A DNA stretch of 64,000 nt from positions 62,001 through 126,000 of the forward strand of contig JADJSG010000003.1 in NCBI GenBank assembly GCA_016711825.1. Reading direction: 5' to 3'. The translations under genes were made by a program, and so were the position numbers. The stretch is from Bacteroidota bacterium. GTDB taxonomy: Bacteria; Bacteroidota; Bacteroidia; Chitinophagales; Chitinophagaceae. The notes under the pieces are model-generated. The model did not search any database. It saw nothing but the letters and a program-made list of their open reading frames with translations, and was not told the origin of the DNA. Positions 9,273 to 17,465 of the stretch are shown in pieces (position 1 is the stretch's first letter; each line of letters begins with the position of its first letter).

Positions 9273-10532
9273 TTATAAGCAAATTTTATACACATAATCG
9301 ATCAACAGCTTTGCAACGTTTTCATAATGGGTATATGTTAATGTAGCAGGTTTGTCAAAGACATCATGATAGAATCCTGTTCCTCCCATTGAATAAATAA
9401 AAAAGGAGGGGATGCCTTTTTCTGAAAAATAATAATGATCAGAGTTTTTGGCTTTACCCCTGATTTTTACATCAGGGATATATTTCTTAACGGTGTTTAG
9501 TGATTTTAATGATTCGAACTTTTCTTTAAAAATTTCACCATTTACAACGGTAATTCCATTTTCGGCATTGCCCATAATATCGATATTAATCAGCATTTTT
9601 ATTTTGAAAATATCAAATATGGGTTGCTTTGTAAAATGCTGGGAACCTAATAAACCTGCTTCTTCTCCACTAAACAAAATAAATACCATATTGCAGGGAG
9701 GTTTGTGCTTAGAAAAATAAGCGGCGAGGTAACATATCATACTTGTACCACTTGCATTGTCGCTTGCGCCAGGAAACATGGCATCGCCTTGCATTCCTAA
9801 ATGATCATAATGAGCTGAAAATACAATACAAGAATCAGTTCGTTTGCCTTTTATATATCCGATGATATTTTTATTTTCTAAAGCTGATTGCCATTGGTTT
9901 TCAAACGAAATTTCAATGTTTTCCTTGCCTGCGATCACACTGTCAAAGATTACAATACTTGCATATTTATCTGTATCTGTAGCAATGGTATGGGTTAATT
10001 TTTTTTCTTCCGTAAAAATGATCAGGCCTGGAAATTGATGATAGAATTGCAAGGAATCAATAATCTTATTGTTTTTGCGACCTGATTGATGCAATACCAA
10101 AGCATCTTGTTGGGTAAATCCTTTTTTAATTTTTTTTGAAAGCAATGCTAAGTCTAATGAGTCTTTGGTATTAAAATGGAGAAGCTTGAAATTTCCTTTA
10201 CAGGAAGGAGCCCCTGCTGATACAAGAAATTCATGGCCTACCCTTAATTCTTTTTGATCTACTTTACAATGAATGGGCGTAGGGTGGGTGTTTACCCCAA
10301 AAGAATAGGACTGGGTATAGGAATTGCCAAATTTTTTCAATTTTAAATTCGTAAATTCATTGGCAAGAAAAGAGGCTGCTTTATTCACGCCATCATCTAC
10401 ATATCCACGGCCTTTATACTTTTCAGCACATAGTTCATTGACAATCAACTTTGCATAGTTCATGTCTTGTGCGTAAGTGGGCAATCGCAACAAAATAAAA
10501 AATAAAAGGATGACAAAATACCTGAATGACAT
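9273..10532 (-). CDS. M28 family zinc aminopeptidase, exported
   Basis: The 419-residue protein has an N-terminal signal peptide (about 1-21). The catalytic domain shows the M28 ligands in order: His241 in FSAHYDHLG, Asp258 in GASDNASG, Glu290/291 in SGEEAGLLG, Asp318 in NIDIMG and the His of GFYHDVFD near the C-terminus. An insert at about 80-215 fits a PA-like domain. It is expected to be a periplasmic or surface aminopeptidase working on peptides. It lies 31 bases downstream of the prolyl oligopeptidase gene on the same strand, so the two may form a peptide-degrading operon. Confidence 0.85.
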   Translation of the reverse strand: MSFRYFVILLFFILLRLPTYAQDMNYAKLIVNELCAEKYKGRGYVDDGVNKAASFLANEFTNLKLKKFGNSYTQSYSFGVNTHPTPIHCKVDQKELRVGHEFLVSAGAPSCKGNFKLLHFNTKDSLDLALLSKKIKKGFTQQDALVLHQSGRKNNKIIDSLQFYHQFPGLIIFTEEKKLTHTIATDTDKYASIVIFDSVIAGKENIEISFENQWQSALENKNIIGYIKGKRTDSCIVFSAHYDHLGMQGDAMFPGASDNASGTSMICYLAAYFSKHKPPCNMVFILFSGEEAGLLGSQHFTKQPIFDIFKIKMLINIDIMGNAENGITVVNGEIFKEKFESLKSLNTVKKYIPDVKIRGKAKNSDHYYFSEKGIPSFFIYSMGGTGFYHDVFDKPATLTYTHYENVAKLLIDYVYKICL

Positions 10533-10563
10533 AAAGAATGAATAATGAGTCTAATAAAGTGGC

Positions 10564-12672
10564 TTAGTTGATTTTCATGCCTAATTCGCTAAATACAAAT
10601 GATAAAACATCGGTCCATTCATCAATTTGTTTTGATGTGGGTTTGCCAGCACCGTGTCCTGCCTGCACATCAATTCTGATCAACATGGGATTTTCGCCAG
10701 CATGTGCATCTTGCAATGCTGCTGCAAATTTAAAGGAGTGCGCAGGTACCACCCGGTCATCATGGTCAGCAGTGGTAATCATCGTTGAAGGGTAACGAGT
10801 TCCTTTTTTTACATTATGTAAAGGTGAGTATTTGATAAGGTATTTAAAATCTTCTGCTTTGTCGCTGCTACCGTATTCCACAGCCCAACCCCAACCAACG
10901 GTAAATTTATGATAACGAAGCATATCTAAAACACCCACACCTGGTAATGCCACTTTAAATAAATCGGGACGTTGGGTCATACAAGCACCAACTAATAAGC
11001 CACCATTGCTTCTGCCATGGATTGCCAGTAATTCTTTGGTGGTGAAATTGTTTGCAATCAAGTGTTCGGCAGCCCCAATAAAATCATCAAATACTTGTTG
11101 TTTTTTGGCAAGCATTCCACCTTTATGCCAATCTTCACCAAATTCACTACCTCCCCTAAGACTTACAGAAACATAGATGCCACCTTTTTGTACAAAGTAT
11201 GACATAGGAATGCTAAAACCAGGGGTCAATGGAATATTAAATCCACCATAGCCATACAAAAATACAGGGTGGGGGCCAGCAGTTAAATCTAGATCTTCGC
11301 GATGATACACAAACATAGGCACTTCAAGACCATCTGTGCTTGTAAACCACATTTGCTCTACCACCGTTTTAGCCATTGGAACATTTAAAGTGGCTTGTTT
11401 AAATAATTGACTTTTACCCGTTTTTAAATCATACTTGTAAATGGTAGGAGGAGCATTGTATGAGTTAAAGGTGTAAAAGGTATGATCATCTTTTGCACTG
11501 CCATTGAAACCACTTACAGTGCCGATACCAGGCAATTTGATGGTGTCAATATATTGACCATTTAAATCATATATTTCAATTTTACTCGAAGCATTGTATA
11601 AATACTTGCAAAATATTTTATCACCTACACGTGTAGCACCATCTAGTTTGAAGTTTTTTTGTTTTACAAATGTTTTTTCGGTGTTCGTAGACGGATCTAC
11701 TAATAAAAGTTGATAATTAGGGGCATTTTTATTTGAAATAATCAAGAACTGATTATTGATGGTTTCAATAAAATCCTGATTGATTGTATAACCTTCATTG
11801 CCAATAACTTTAAAGTCGGTTTGCTTGTTTTTTAAGTCTTTGTAAAACAATTCACTACCATCGGTACCTTCTGAAATACTTAGTATAAGCCATCTTTCAT
11901 CCTCGCTTAGGGTAGCGCCTTTGTATTTGAGTGGATGATTTTTGTCTTCATACACCAATTGGTCATATGATTGTTCGGTGCCTATTTTATGAAAAAATAT
12001 TTTTTGATATTCTGTTTTAGCTGAATATTTTTTGTCATCTTTTGCAGGTTTATCATACCCGCTATAATAAAATCCTTCATCACCTTTCCATGAGATACCA
12101 CTAAATTTAGAATAGTTTATCATATCGGGAATGCGCTTTTTTGAAGCCATGTCTATCACGTAAATATCTTGCCAATCGCTTCCTGCATCAGACACGCTGT
12201 AAGCACAATACTTTTGATTTTTTGAAAGTTGAACTCCATTAAGAGCTGAGGTGCCATTTTTATTTAAGGTATTGGGATTGATGAGTTCGCTGGGTTTGCC
12301 ATTGATTCCTTTTTGAATGTATAACACACTTTGATTTTGGAGACCATCATTTTTATAAAATAAATAATAATCACCTTCTTTGGTGGGGCTGCTATATTTT
12401 TCATAATTCCACATGTTGGTGAGTTCTTGATTGACCTTTGAACGAAAAGGGATTTGACTTAAAAAATGTTCGGTATGTTCATTTTGCATTTTTACCCATG
12501 CACTTGTGCTGGGGGCATTGTCATCTTCTAACCAACGGTATGGGTCTGCGATTTCTGTCCCAAAATAATTGTCAGTTTGGGTGCCTTTGTATGTTTTGGG
12601 GGTTTGATCTGCATGCTGTGCATATAATTGAATAGACATAATAGATAAAAAGAAAAATGAAAATCGTTTCAT
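10564..12672 (-). CDS. Prolyl oligopeptidase family serine peptidase (S9A)
   Basis: The 702-residue protein has a signal peptide (about 1-18, ending LYAQ). An N-terminal seven-bladed propeller (about 60-420) precedes an alpha/beta-hydrolase domain. The catalytic Ser555 sits in GRSNGG, the Asp in ADHDDRVVP (about 638) and His673 in AGHGAGKPT, matching the S9A triad order. It cleaves peptides after proline and here is probably periplasmic. The length matches the family (about 700). It is followed by the M28 peptidase gene and preceded by the rpsP terminator, so it should have its own promoter. Confidence 0.93.
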   Translation of the reverse strand: MKRFSFFFLSIMSIQLYAQHADQTPKTYKGTQTDNYFGTEIADPYRWLEDDNAPSTSAWVKMQNEHTEHFLSQIPFRSKVNQELTNMWNYEKYSSPTKEGDYYLFYKNDGLQNQSVLYIQKGINGKPSELINPNTLNKNGTSALNGVQLSKNQKYCAYSVSDAGSDWQDIYVIDMASKKRIPDMINYSKFSGISWKGDEGFYYSGYDKPAKDDKKYSAKTEYQKIFFHKIGTEQSYDQLVYEDKNHPLKYKGATLSEDERWLILSISEGTDGSELFYKDLKNKQTDFKVIGNEGYTINQDFIETINNQFLIISNKNAPNYQLLLVDPSTNTEKTFVKQKNFKLDGATRVGDKIFCKYLYNASSKIEIYDLNGQYIDTIKLPGIGTVSGFNGSAKDDHTFYTFNSYNAPPTIYKYDLKTGKSQLFKQATLNVPMAKTVVEQMWFTSTDGLEVPMFVYHREDLDLTAGPHPVFLYGYGGFNIPLTPGFSIPMSYFVQKGGIYVSVSLRGGSEFGEDWHKGGMLAKKQQVFDDFIGAAEHLIANNFTTKELLAIHGRSNGGLLVGACMTQRPDLFKVALPGVGVLDMLRYHKFTVGWGWAVEYGSSDKAEDFKYLIKYSPLHNVKKGTRYPSTMITTADHDDRVVPAHSFKFAAALQDAHAGENPMLIRIDVQAGHGAGKPTSKQIDEWTDVLSFVFSELGMKIN

Positions 12673-12733
12673 AATTACTGAGATTAAATTTTTTTTGAAT
12701 GCTGTAAATATACAATGAGATAATGGTCAAAAA

Positions 12734-12764
12734 AAAACATCCTGAATAAGTTTCAGGATGTTTT
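12734..12764 (-). terminator. Rho-independent terminator of rpsP
   Basis: A 13-bp perfect stem AAAACATCCTGAA (12734-12746) / TTCAGGATGTTTT (12752-12764) has a 5-nt loop. On the minus strand it is followed by a U-run of about seven. It lies 27 bases beyond the rpsP stop codon. Confidence 0.88.
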
Positions 12765-12790
12765 GGTTGTTGTTTTTTATAAAGATTTAC

Positions 12791-13318
12791 CTATTCTGCT
12801 GAAGGTGCTGCTGCACTTTCGTCAGTATTTTCAACAGCTGGTGTTTCCGCTACTGGTGCTTCTTCTGCAACAGGAGTTTCTACAGCCACTGCTACGGGTG
12901 CTTCTTCCACTTTTTTAATCATGGGTTGAATTTTAGAAGCAGCTTTAGCTTTTTTGTGTGAATCTTGACGGGCAGCCACAAGTTGTTCGTGTGAGCCATT
13001 CCATGCTTCAAATTTATCTAAAGCAGTTTGTTCGTCAAATAATCCCAATTTAACACCTCTCATCAAATGTTTTAAATATAAAACACCTTTAAAAGAAAGA
13101 ATACGGTTTGCAGTGTGGGTTGGTTGTGCACCTTGATGTAACCAATGCATCGCACGTTCTCTGTTGATTTGGATGGTAGCCGGTACAGTCAAAGGATTGT
13201 AGGTACCTAATTTCTCGATAAATTTTCCATCGCGACGTGAAGTAGAGTTTGCTACTACGATGAAATAATAAGGGCGTTTCTTAGCGCCGTGACGTTGAAG
13301 TCTGATTTTTACTGACAT
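12791..13318 (-). CDS. rpsP: 30S ribosomal protein S16
   Basis: The first 80 or so residues match S16 (MSVKIRLQRHGAKKRPYYFI, RRDGKFIEKLGTYNPL, WLHQGAQPT). The protein is 175 residues against about 80-90 in E. coli. The rest is a Lys-containing linker and then an Ala/Glu/Pro/Val-rich acidic tail. A tail of this kind is usual in Bacteroidota. It binds 16S rRNA early in 30S assembly. Transcription starts at a good promoter (13369-13399) and ends at the hairpin 12734-12764, so it appears to be monocistronic. The usual rimM-trmD neighbours are absent. Confidence 0.96.
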   Translation of the reverse strand: MSVKIRLQRHGAKKRPYYFIVVANSTSRRDGKFIEKLGTYNPLTVPATIQINRERAMHWLHQGAQPTHTANRILSFKGVLYLKHLMRGVKLGLFDEQTALDKFEAWNGSHEQLVAARQDSHKKAKAASKIQPMIKKVEEAPVAVAVETPVAEEAPVAETPAVENTDESAAAPSAE

Positions 13319-13368
13319 AAATAATAGAAATTATTTTAGTTTGGTTGTGAATAAATTAATTAAGGGCG

Positions 13369-13399
13369 CGAAGGTATGTTTAATTTAAATAAATTCAAA
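13369..13399 (-). promoter_or_regulatory. Promoter of rpsP (-33/-7, Bacteroidota type)
   Basis: On the minus strand TTTG (13396-13399) is followed by exactly 19 bases and TACCTTCG (13369-13376). This is one mismatch from TAnnTTTG. The predicted start is near 13362, giving a leader of about 45 nt. Confidence 0.65.
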
Positions 13400-13567
13400 A
13401 TATGTTTTAGAGATCCCTGATAAAATCAAGCAATTGGATTGTTTATGTAGCAGATTTAGCTCCTGATAAATTTCAATTGCAAAATCTGGGTTTAATGCGT
13501 TCTTACGACTAGTTCCTTTCGTTGTATGCTAGTCTTTGTGCATTTCAACATTTTATATAGACTGCAA

Positions 13568-14164
13568 TCATGATGCTTGTTGCAAAGATTGCATTCTTGC
13601 AAAATACTTTCCTATTATATCAAATTCAATATTGACCGCATCGCCTTCCTGGATTAAACGGATACTTGTATGGTAATAAGTATAGGGGATGATTGCTACT
13701 TCGAAGGTGTTTTTGGTAACATTAAAACATGTGAGGCTTGTTCCATTCACACAAATTGACCCTTTTTCGATTATAAGGTGGTTAAAGGTGGTAGGAATTT
13801 CAAATCGGTAAACCCAATTATTGTTTGTATCAGATTTGTACACACAAGTAGCTTTGGTGTCTACATGTCCTTGTACGATATGCCCATCTAAACGGTCATT
13901 GAGTTTCATACAACGTTCTAAGTTTATAATATCATGTAGCTTCCACTGACCGATAGCGGTTTTAAGCATGGTTTCTGACACTGCACATACGGTATGGGTA
14001 TTTTCGCCTAAGGCGATGACCGTTAAGCAAATGCCATTGTGAGCCACCGATTGGTCTATTTTTAATTCGTTTGAAATATTACTCGCAATGGTAATGACCA
14101 TGGTTTGATTTTCATGCACAATCGATTCGATGTTACCCGTTGTTTCTATGATCCCTGTAAACAT
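13568..14164 (-). CDS. ribE: Riboflavin synthase alpha subunit
   Basis: The 198-residue protein begins with the diagnostic MFTGIIE and has two lumazine-binding repeats. The first carries AHNGICLTV and the second carries GHIVQGHVDT and GSICVNGTSLT. It dismutates 6,7-dimethyl-8-ribityllumazine to riboflavin in the cytoplasm. The length fits the family (about 195-215). It sits 8 bases downstream of the lipoprotein gene on the same strand. The other riboflavin gene in the window, ribBA, is 17 kb away. I saw no FMN riboswitch in front. Confidence 0.95.
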   Translation of the reverse strand: MFTGIIETTGNIESIVHENQTMVITIASNISNELKIDQSVAHNGICLTVIALGENTHTVCAVSETMLKTAIGQWKLHDIINLERCMKLNDRLDGHIVQGHVDTKATCVYKSDTNNNWVYRFEIPTTFNHLIIEKGSICVNGTSLTCFNVTKNTFEVAIIPYTYYHTSIRLIQEGDAVNIEFDIIGKYFARMQSLQQAS

Positions 14165-14172
14165 AATTTGTA

Positions 14173-14700
14173 TTAATTTTTAAAGGCAGTGCCTTTATGT
14201 AGTACCACGCCTGTGTCAGTTTGCAATTGGTATACTATCTGAATGGTGGTGGTGTCTTGTATACTGGCTTTTGAACCACCGCCTGCAATGGTATCTTGCT
14301 GGTTACAATATTGCTGTCCATTGCCTAATAAAGAATCTAATGTAAATTTAAAAAAACGATTGGCAGTTGCCATATACGGATTCAGACCGCAAAAACCAGT
14401 AACAGTCAATTTAGTAGAATCAATTTGAAGAAATGAAATGTAAAAAGAATCTTTGCTTACAAAAGCACCCAAATCGTCAATAACGGTATCGTGAAAAAGA
14501 TAAGTGCCTTGATAAATTTGTGCGGGGAAAATACAAGTGGTATTGTCTTCTATACCTGGGAAATCCCAATTGTAGTTAATGGCAGAGGGTATATTGCAAT
14601 ATTTGTTTTTGATTCTTGGGTCTGTAAAAGGTTCGGGGTCTTCATACTTTTTGCAAGCACTCAAAAACAATATAAATAACACTAAAATTCGTATTTGCAT
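14173..14700 (-). CDS. Hypothetical lipoprotein
   Basis: The start at 14700 (175 residues) is chosen because it gives a lipoprotein signal MQIRILVLFILFLSACKK with lipobox LSAC. A longer frame from 14790 would run through the rpsU promoter and add a hydrophobic, atypical leader. The mature part is Thr/Asp-rich, with four further Cys residues (near NKYCNIP, TTCIFPA, GFCGLNP and QQYCNQQ). These four could form disulfides. No family is recognised. It lies 8 bases upstream of ribE and may be cotranscribed with it. The role is unknown. Confidence 0.65.
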   Translation of the reverse strand: MQIRILVLFILFLSACKKYEDPEPFTDPRIKNKYCNIPSAINYNWDFPGIEDNTTCIFPAQIYQGTYLFHDTVIDDLGAFVSKDSFYISFLQIDSTKLTVTGFCGLNPYMATANRFFKFTLDSLLGNGQQYCNQQDTIAGGGSKASIQDTTTIQIVYQLQTDTGVVLHKGTAFKN

Positions 14701-14751
14701 AAGGCACAAAAATAACGATAAATGAATGAAAATATTATAATTGAAATTAAA

Positions 14752-14782
14752 TTTGATTTTTTGTTTAAAAGCGTTACTTTTG
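14752..14782 (+). promoter_or_regulatory. Promoter of rpsU (-33/-7, Bacteroidota type)
   Basis: TTTG (14752-14755), exactly 19 bases, then TACTTTTG (14775-14782) is a perfect match to TTTG-N19-TAnnTTTG. The predicted start is near 14788, about 22 bases before the rpsU ATG. Confidence 0.75.
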
Positions 14783-14810
14783 CGCTCCAAAAATTATATT
14801 AAATAAACGT

Positions 14811-15005
14811 ATGTTAATCATCGACTCAAAAGATTGCGAAAGCATAGACAAAGCTTTAAAAAAGTACAAAAAGAAATTTGAAAAAGCACATATCTTAATA
14901 CAATTAAGAGAACGTAAGCATTATATCAAAAAATCAGTTGTACGTCGTAAAGAAATATTAAAAGCAATTTACAAACAGGAGTTTGTAGATGGCATCAGAG
15001 AATAA
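14811..15005 (+). CDS. rpsU: 30S ribosomal protein S21
   Basis: This 64-residue basic protein shows the S21 pattern: an N-terminal stretch with DCESIDKALKKYKKKFEK, then RERKHYIKKSVVRRKE. It binds the 30S platform and affects initiation. In Bacteroidota a complete anti-SD is often hidden or unused, and no SD is seen here either. The recombinase gene follows 37 bases downstream and is probably cotranscribed, an arrangement common in this phylum. Confidence 0.95.
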   Translation: MLIIDSKDCESIDKALKKYKKKFEKAHILIQLRERKHYIKKSVVRRKEILKAIYKQEFVDGIRE

Positions 15006-15042
15006 ATCATTTAAATGGTATCTTTACCTGTAAAGAAACTGA

Positions 15043-15930
15043 ATGCAAACACTCATCTCAGCATTTACAGCTTATTTACAATTTGAAAAAAGATATTCAA
15101 ATCATACTGTTCAAGCATATCAACATGATCTTGAACAGTTTTTTTTATTTGTCAAAAGCCAGTTTGGCGAGATGCTTATTCATCAGGTATCGCATATCCA
15201 TATAAGAAGCTGGCTGGCACAAATCAAAGAACTTGAGATAAGTTCAAAATCAATCAACAGGAAAATTTCTACCTTAAAATCATTTTATAAGTTTCTTTTA
15301 AAGAATGATTTGGTGAAGCTTAGTCCGATGGCTAAAATTATTTCCCCCAAAAGTGCAAAAAGACTTCCCGTATTTGTCAATGAAAGCAATATGGAACAAC
15401 TGATGGAGGAACCGCTATTTACGGACGATTTTAAAGGCAAAACAGATAAACTTATATTGGAATTATTATACCAAACTGGTATGCGAAGAGCTGAATTACT
15501 TGGCTTGAAAATCAATGATTTTGATCAATCAAATCAACAATTAAAAGTGCTTGGTAAGGGCAACAAAGAGCGTATCATACCCATACAACGCGAACTGAGT
15601 ACTTTAATCAAAGCCTATCTAGTGGATAGAAGCCTTATAGAATCTATGCAGCATGATTTTTTATTAAGTTTTGCAAATGGCAAACCCCTTTATGAAAAAT
15701 ATATTTACAATACTGTCCGTAAATACCTTTCGCTCATTACAACCCTAGATAAAAAAAGTCCACATGTGCTTCGTCATACCTTTGCTACCCAATTACTCAA
15801 TCAGGGGGCTGATTTAAATGCAGTGAAAGAATTATTAGGTCATGCTAATTTAGCGGCTACGCAAATATATACCCACAATACCATTGACAAATTAAAAGAA
15901 GTGTATAAAAAAGCACATCCAAAAGCGTAG
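15043..15930 (+). CDS. Tyrosine recombinase of the XerC/XerD family
   Basis: The 295-residue protein has the N-terminal SAM-like DNA-clamp domain (about 1-95) and the catalytic domain. All active-site residues are in place: Arg148 (TGMRRAE), Lys172 (GKGNKER), His241 and Arg244 (HVLRHTF), His267 (LLGHANL) and Tyr276 (IYTH). The length and the position after rpsU fit a chromosomal Xer protein that resolves chromosome dimers, rather than a phage integrase. XerC versus XerD cannot be decided from sequence alone. In many relatives a ribosome hibernation gene follows; here a LON-domain gene does. Confidence 0.88.
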   Translation: MQTLISAFTAYLQFEKRYSNHTVQAYQHDLEQFFLFVKSQFGEMLIHQVSHIHIRSWLAQIKELEISSKSINRKISTLKSFYKFLLKNDLVKLSPMAKIISPKSAKRLPVFVNESNMEQLMEEPLFTDDFKGKTDKLILELLYQTGMRRAELLGLKINDFDQSNQQLKVLGKGNKERIIPIQRELSTLIKAYLVDRSLIESMQHDFLLSFANGKPLYEKYIYNTVRKYLSLITTLDKKSPHVLRHTFATQLLNQGADLNAVKELLGHANLAATQIYTHNTIDKLKEVYKKAHPKA

Positions 15931-15935
15931 TTTTT

Positions 15936-15966
15936 TTTAAATTACCATGTGTGTTTAATACCTTTG
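15936..15966 (+). promoter_or_regulatory. Putative promoter of the LON-domain gene
   Basis: TTTA (15936-15939), 19 bases, then TACCTTTG (15959-15966) gives a perfect -7 box and 3 of 4 in the -33 box. Only 4 bases separate the -7 box from the ATG at 15971, so the mRNA would be leaderless or nearly so. Confidence 0.45.
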
Positions 15967-15970
15967 AAAG

Positions 15971-16609
15971 ATGACAAATTTTATTCCCATTTTTCCTTTA
16001 AATATTGTAGTTTTTCCAGGTGAACAACTCAATTTACATATTTTTGAACCTAAATATAAGCAACTGATCAAAGAATGTTTTTTGCAAAAAAAAATGTTTG
16101 GAATACCAACTGTTTTAAAGGGTAATATGGGTGAAACGGGCACTGCTGTTGAAATACTCAGTATAGAAAAAGAGCATGAAAATGGCGAAATGGATATTAA
16201 GACCCTGGGTATTAAGCTGTTTAAAGTGCTTGAAATAATCAAAGAAATACCTGACAAATTGTATAGTGGAGCTATCGTTACCTATCCTGAAAATATTGAA
16301 AGAGGCATTGAAAAAAAAATGAAAATGATTTTAGAAGAGGTGAGGCATTTTCATGATTTGCTTGAAGTAAACAAAGAATATAAAAAAACAGATGATATGC
16401 TTTGTACTTATGATATTGCTCACCATGTGGGAATGTCGCTAGAGCAAGAATATGAATTTGCAACCCTGTTGCGTGAAGATCAACGTCAGGAATATATTCA
16501 ACGACATTTAAAAAAGATTATTCCAACCATAGAGGAATTAAAAAATTTGAAGAAACGGATACAAATGAATGGGCATTTTAGAAAATTATCGATTGAAGAC
16601 ATCGATTAA
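15971..16609 (+). CDS. LON peptidase substrate-binding domain protein
   Basis: The 212-residue protein consists of a Lon N-terminal domain with the signature FPLNIVVFPGEQLNLHIFEPKY at residues 8-29. It lacks the AAA+ and peptidase parts, so it is a stand-alone substrate-binding-type protein and not a Lon protease. Its helical C-terminal half ends around IEELKNLKKRIQMNG. The function in Bacteroidota is unknown; roles in protein quality control are only inferred. The ATG at 15971 is firmly set because the domain begins within a few residues of it. Confidence 0.85.
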   Translation: MTNFIPIFPLNIVVFPGEQLNLHIFEPKYKQLIKECFLQKKMFGIPTVLKGNMGETGTAVEILSIEKEHENGEMDIKTLGIKLFKVLEIIKEIPDKLYSGAIVTYPENIERGIEKKMKMILEEVRHFHDLLEVNKEYKKTDDMLCTYDIAHHVGMSLEQEYEFATLLREDQRQEYIQRHLKKIIPTIEELKNLKKRIQMNGHFRKLSIEDID

Positions 16610-16733
16610 TCTCATGAAATAGAAGATTAAAAGCGCATTTTGGAAATATTTTAAAAGATATTGATATTTTGTGCGAATTAATATAAACATTTTCTTATTA
16701 TTGCCCTTTAGCAAAAACAATTCTACATAATAC

Positions 16734-17465
16734 ATGCAACCTGTTTCACTCTGTATTGATTTTGGCAACACTCATTTAAAGGCAACTATTTTTCAAGGAG
16801 ATAGGATGGCACAGAAATTTATTTTTACTGAATCAGACGCTATCAATACCTTACAAAAAGTAATTTCCCTCCATAACCCACAAAAAGCGATACTTTCCTC
16901 TGTTATTAATCACTCAAAAAGTATTGAAAATTTTTTAGTTGAAAATACTAAACTCACCATTCTCAATAATCAAACGAAATTGCCTTTTCTCAATGCATAT
17001 GGTACCCCTGAAACCCTGGGTAACGATCGATTAGCTTTGGTGGCTGCTTTGAGTAAACAATTCCCTTCACAAGACAGTTTGGTCGTTTCAATAGGTACTT
17101 GCATTACTTACAGTTTATTGGCTAAAAACAATGCATTTAGAGGTGGTGCCATTTCACCAGGTGTAGATTTACGTTTGCGTTCATTACATGAATTTACCGA
17201 CAAATTACCTTTAGTACAACGCGAAGGTCATATTTCAATACTGGGTTATGATACCGAAACATCTATCAGAAGTGGTGTGATCAATGGTATGGTGGCCGAA
17301 ATTGAAGGCATGATTGAATTTTATGAAGGTCAGTATGGTAAAATTAACGCAGTTTTAACTGGTGGAGATGCTCCTTTCTTTGAAAGCCGTATGAAAAAGA
17401 AGATATTTGCAGACACTAATTTTCTTTTCAAGGGTTTATATGCAATATTGGAACAACAAAAATAA
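16734..17465 (+). CDS. coaX: Type III pantothenate kinase
   Basis: The 243-residue protein has the CoaX pattern: IDFGNTHLKA at 8-17 (nucleotide-binding Asp), GNDRLALVAAL, SIGTCITYSLL and GGAISPGVDLRLRSLHEF, and a final TGGDAPFF. It phosphorylates pantothenate, the first step of coenzyme A synthesis. The 26-base overlap with the following outer-membrane gene argues for cotranscription with it and lptC. Confidence 0.95.
   Translation: MQPVSLCIDFGNTHLKATIFQGDRMAQKFIFTESDAINTLQKVISLHNPQKAILSSVINHSKSIENFLVENTKLTILNNQTKLPFLNAYGTPETLGNDRLALVAALSKQFPSQDSLVVSIGTCITYSLLAKNNAFRGGAISPGVDLRLRSLHEFTDKLPLVQREGHISILGYDTETSIRSGVINGMVAEIEGMIEFYEGQYGKINAVLTGGDAPFFESRMKKKIFADTNFLFKGLYAILEQQK

Noticed and set aside
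14701..14790. Extended N-terminus of the lipoprotein gene upstream of ribE
   Set aside because: It overlaps the rpsU promoter and would hide a good lipoprotein signal.
15043..15930. Tyrosine recombinase as a sign of an integrated element
   Set aside because: It sits directly after rpsU, and no attachment repeats or phage genes are nearby. The position and length fit a chromosomal Xer protein.
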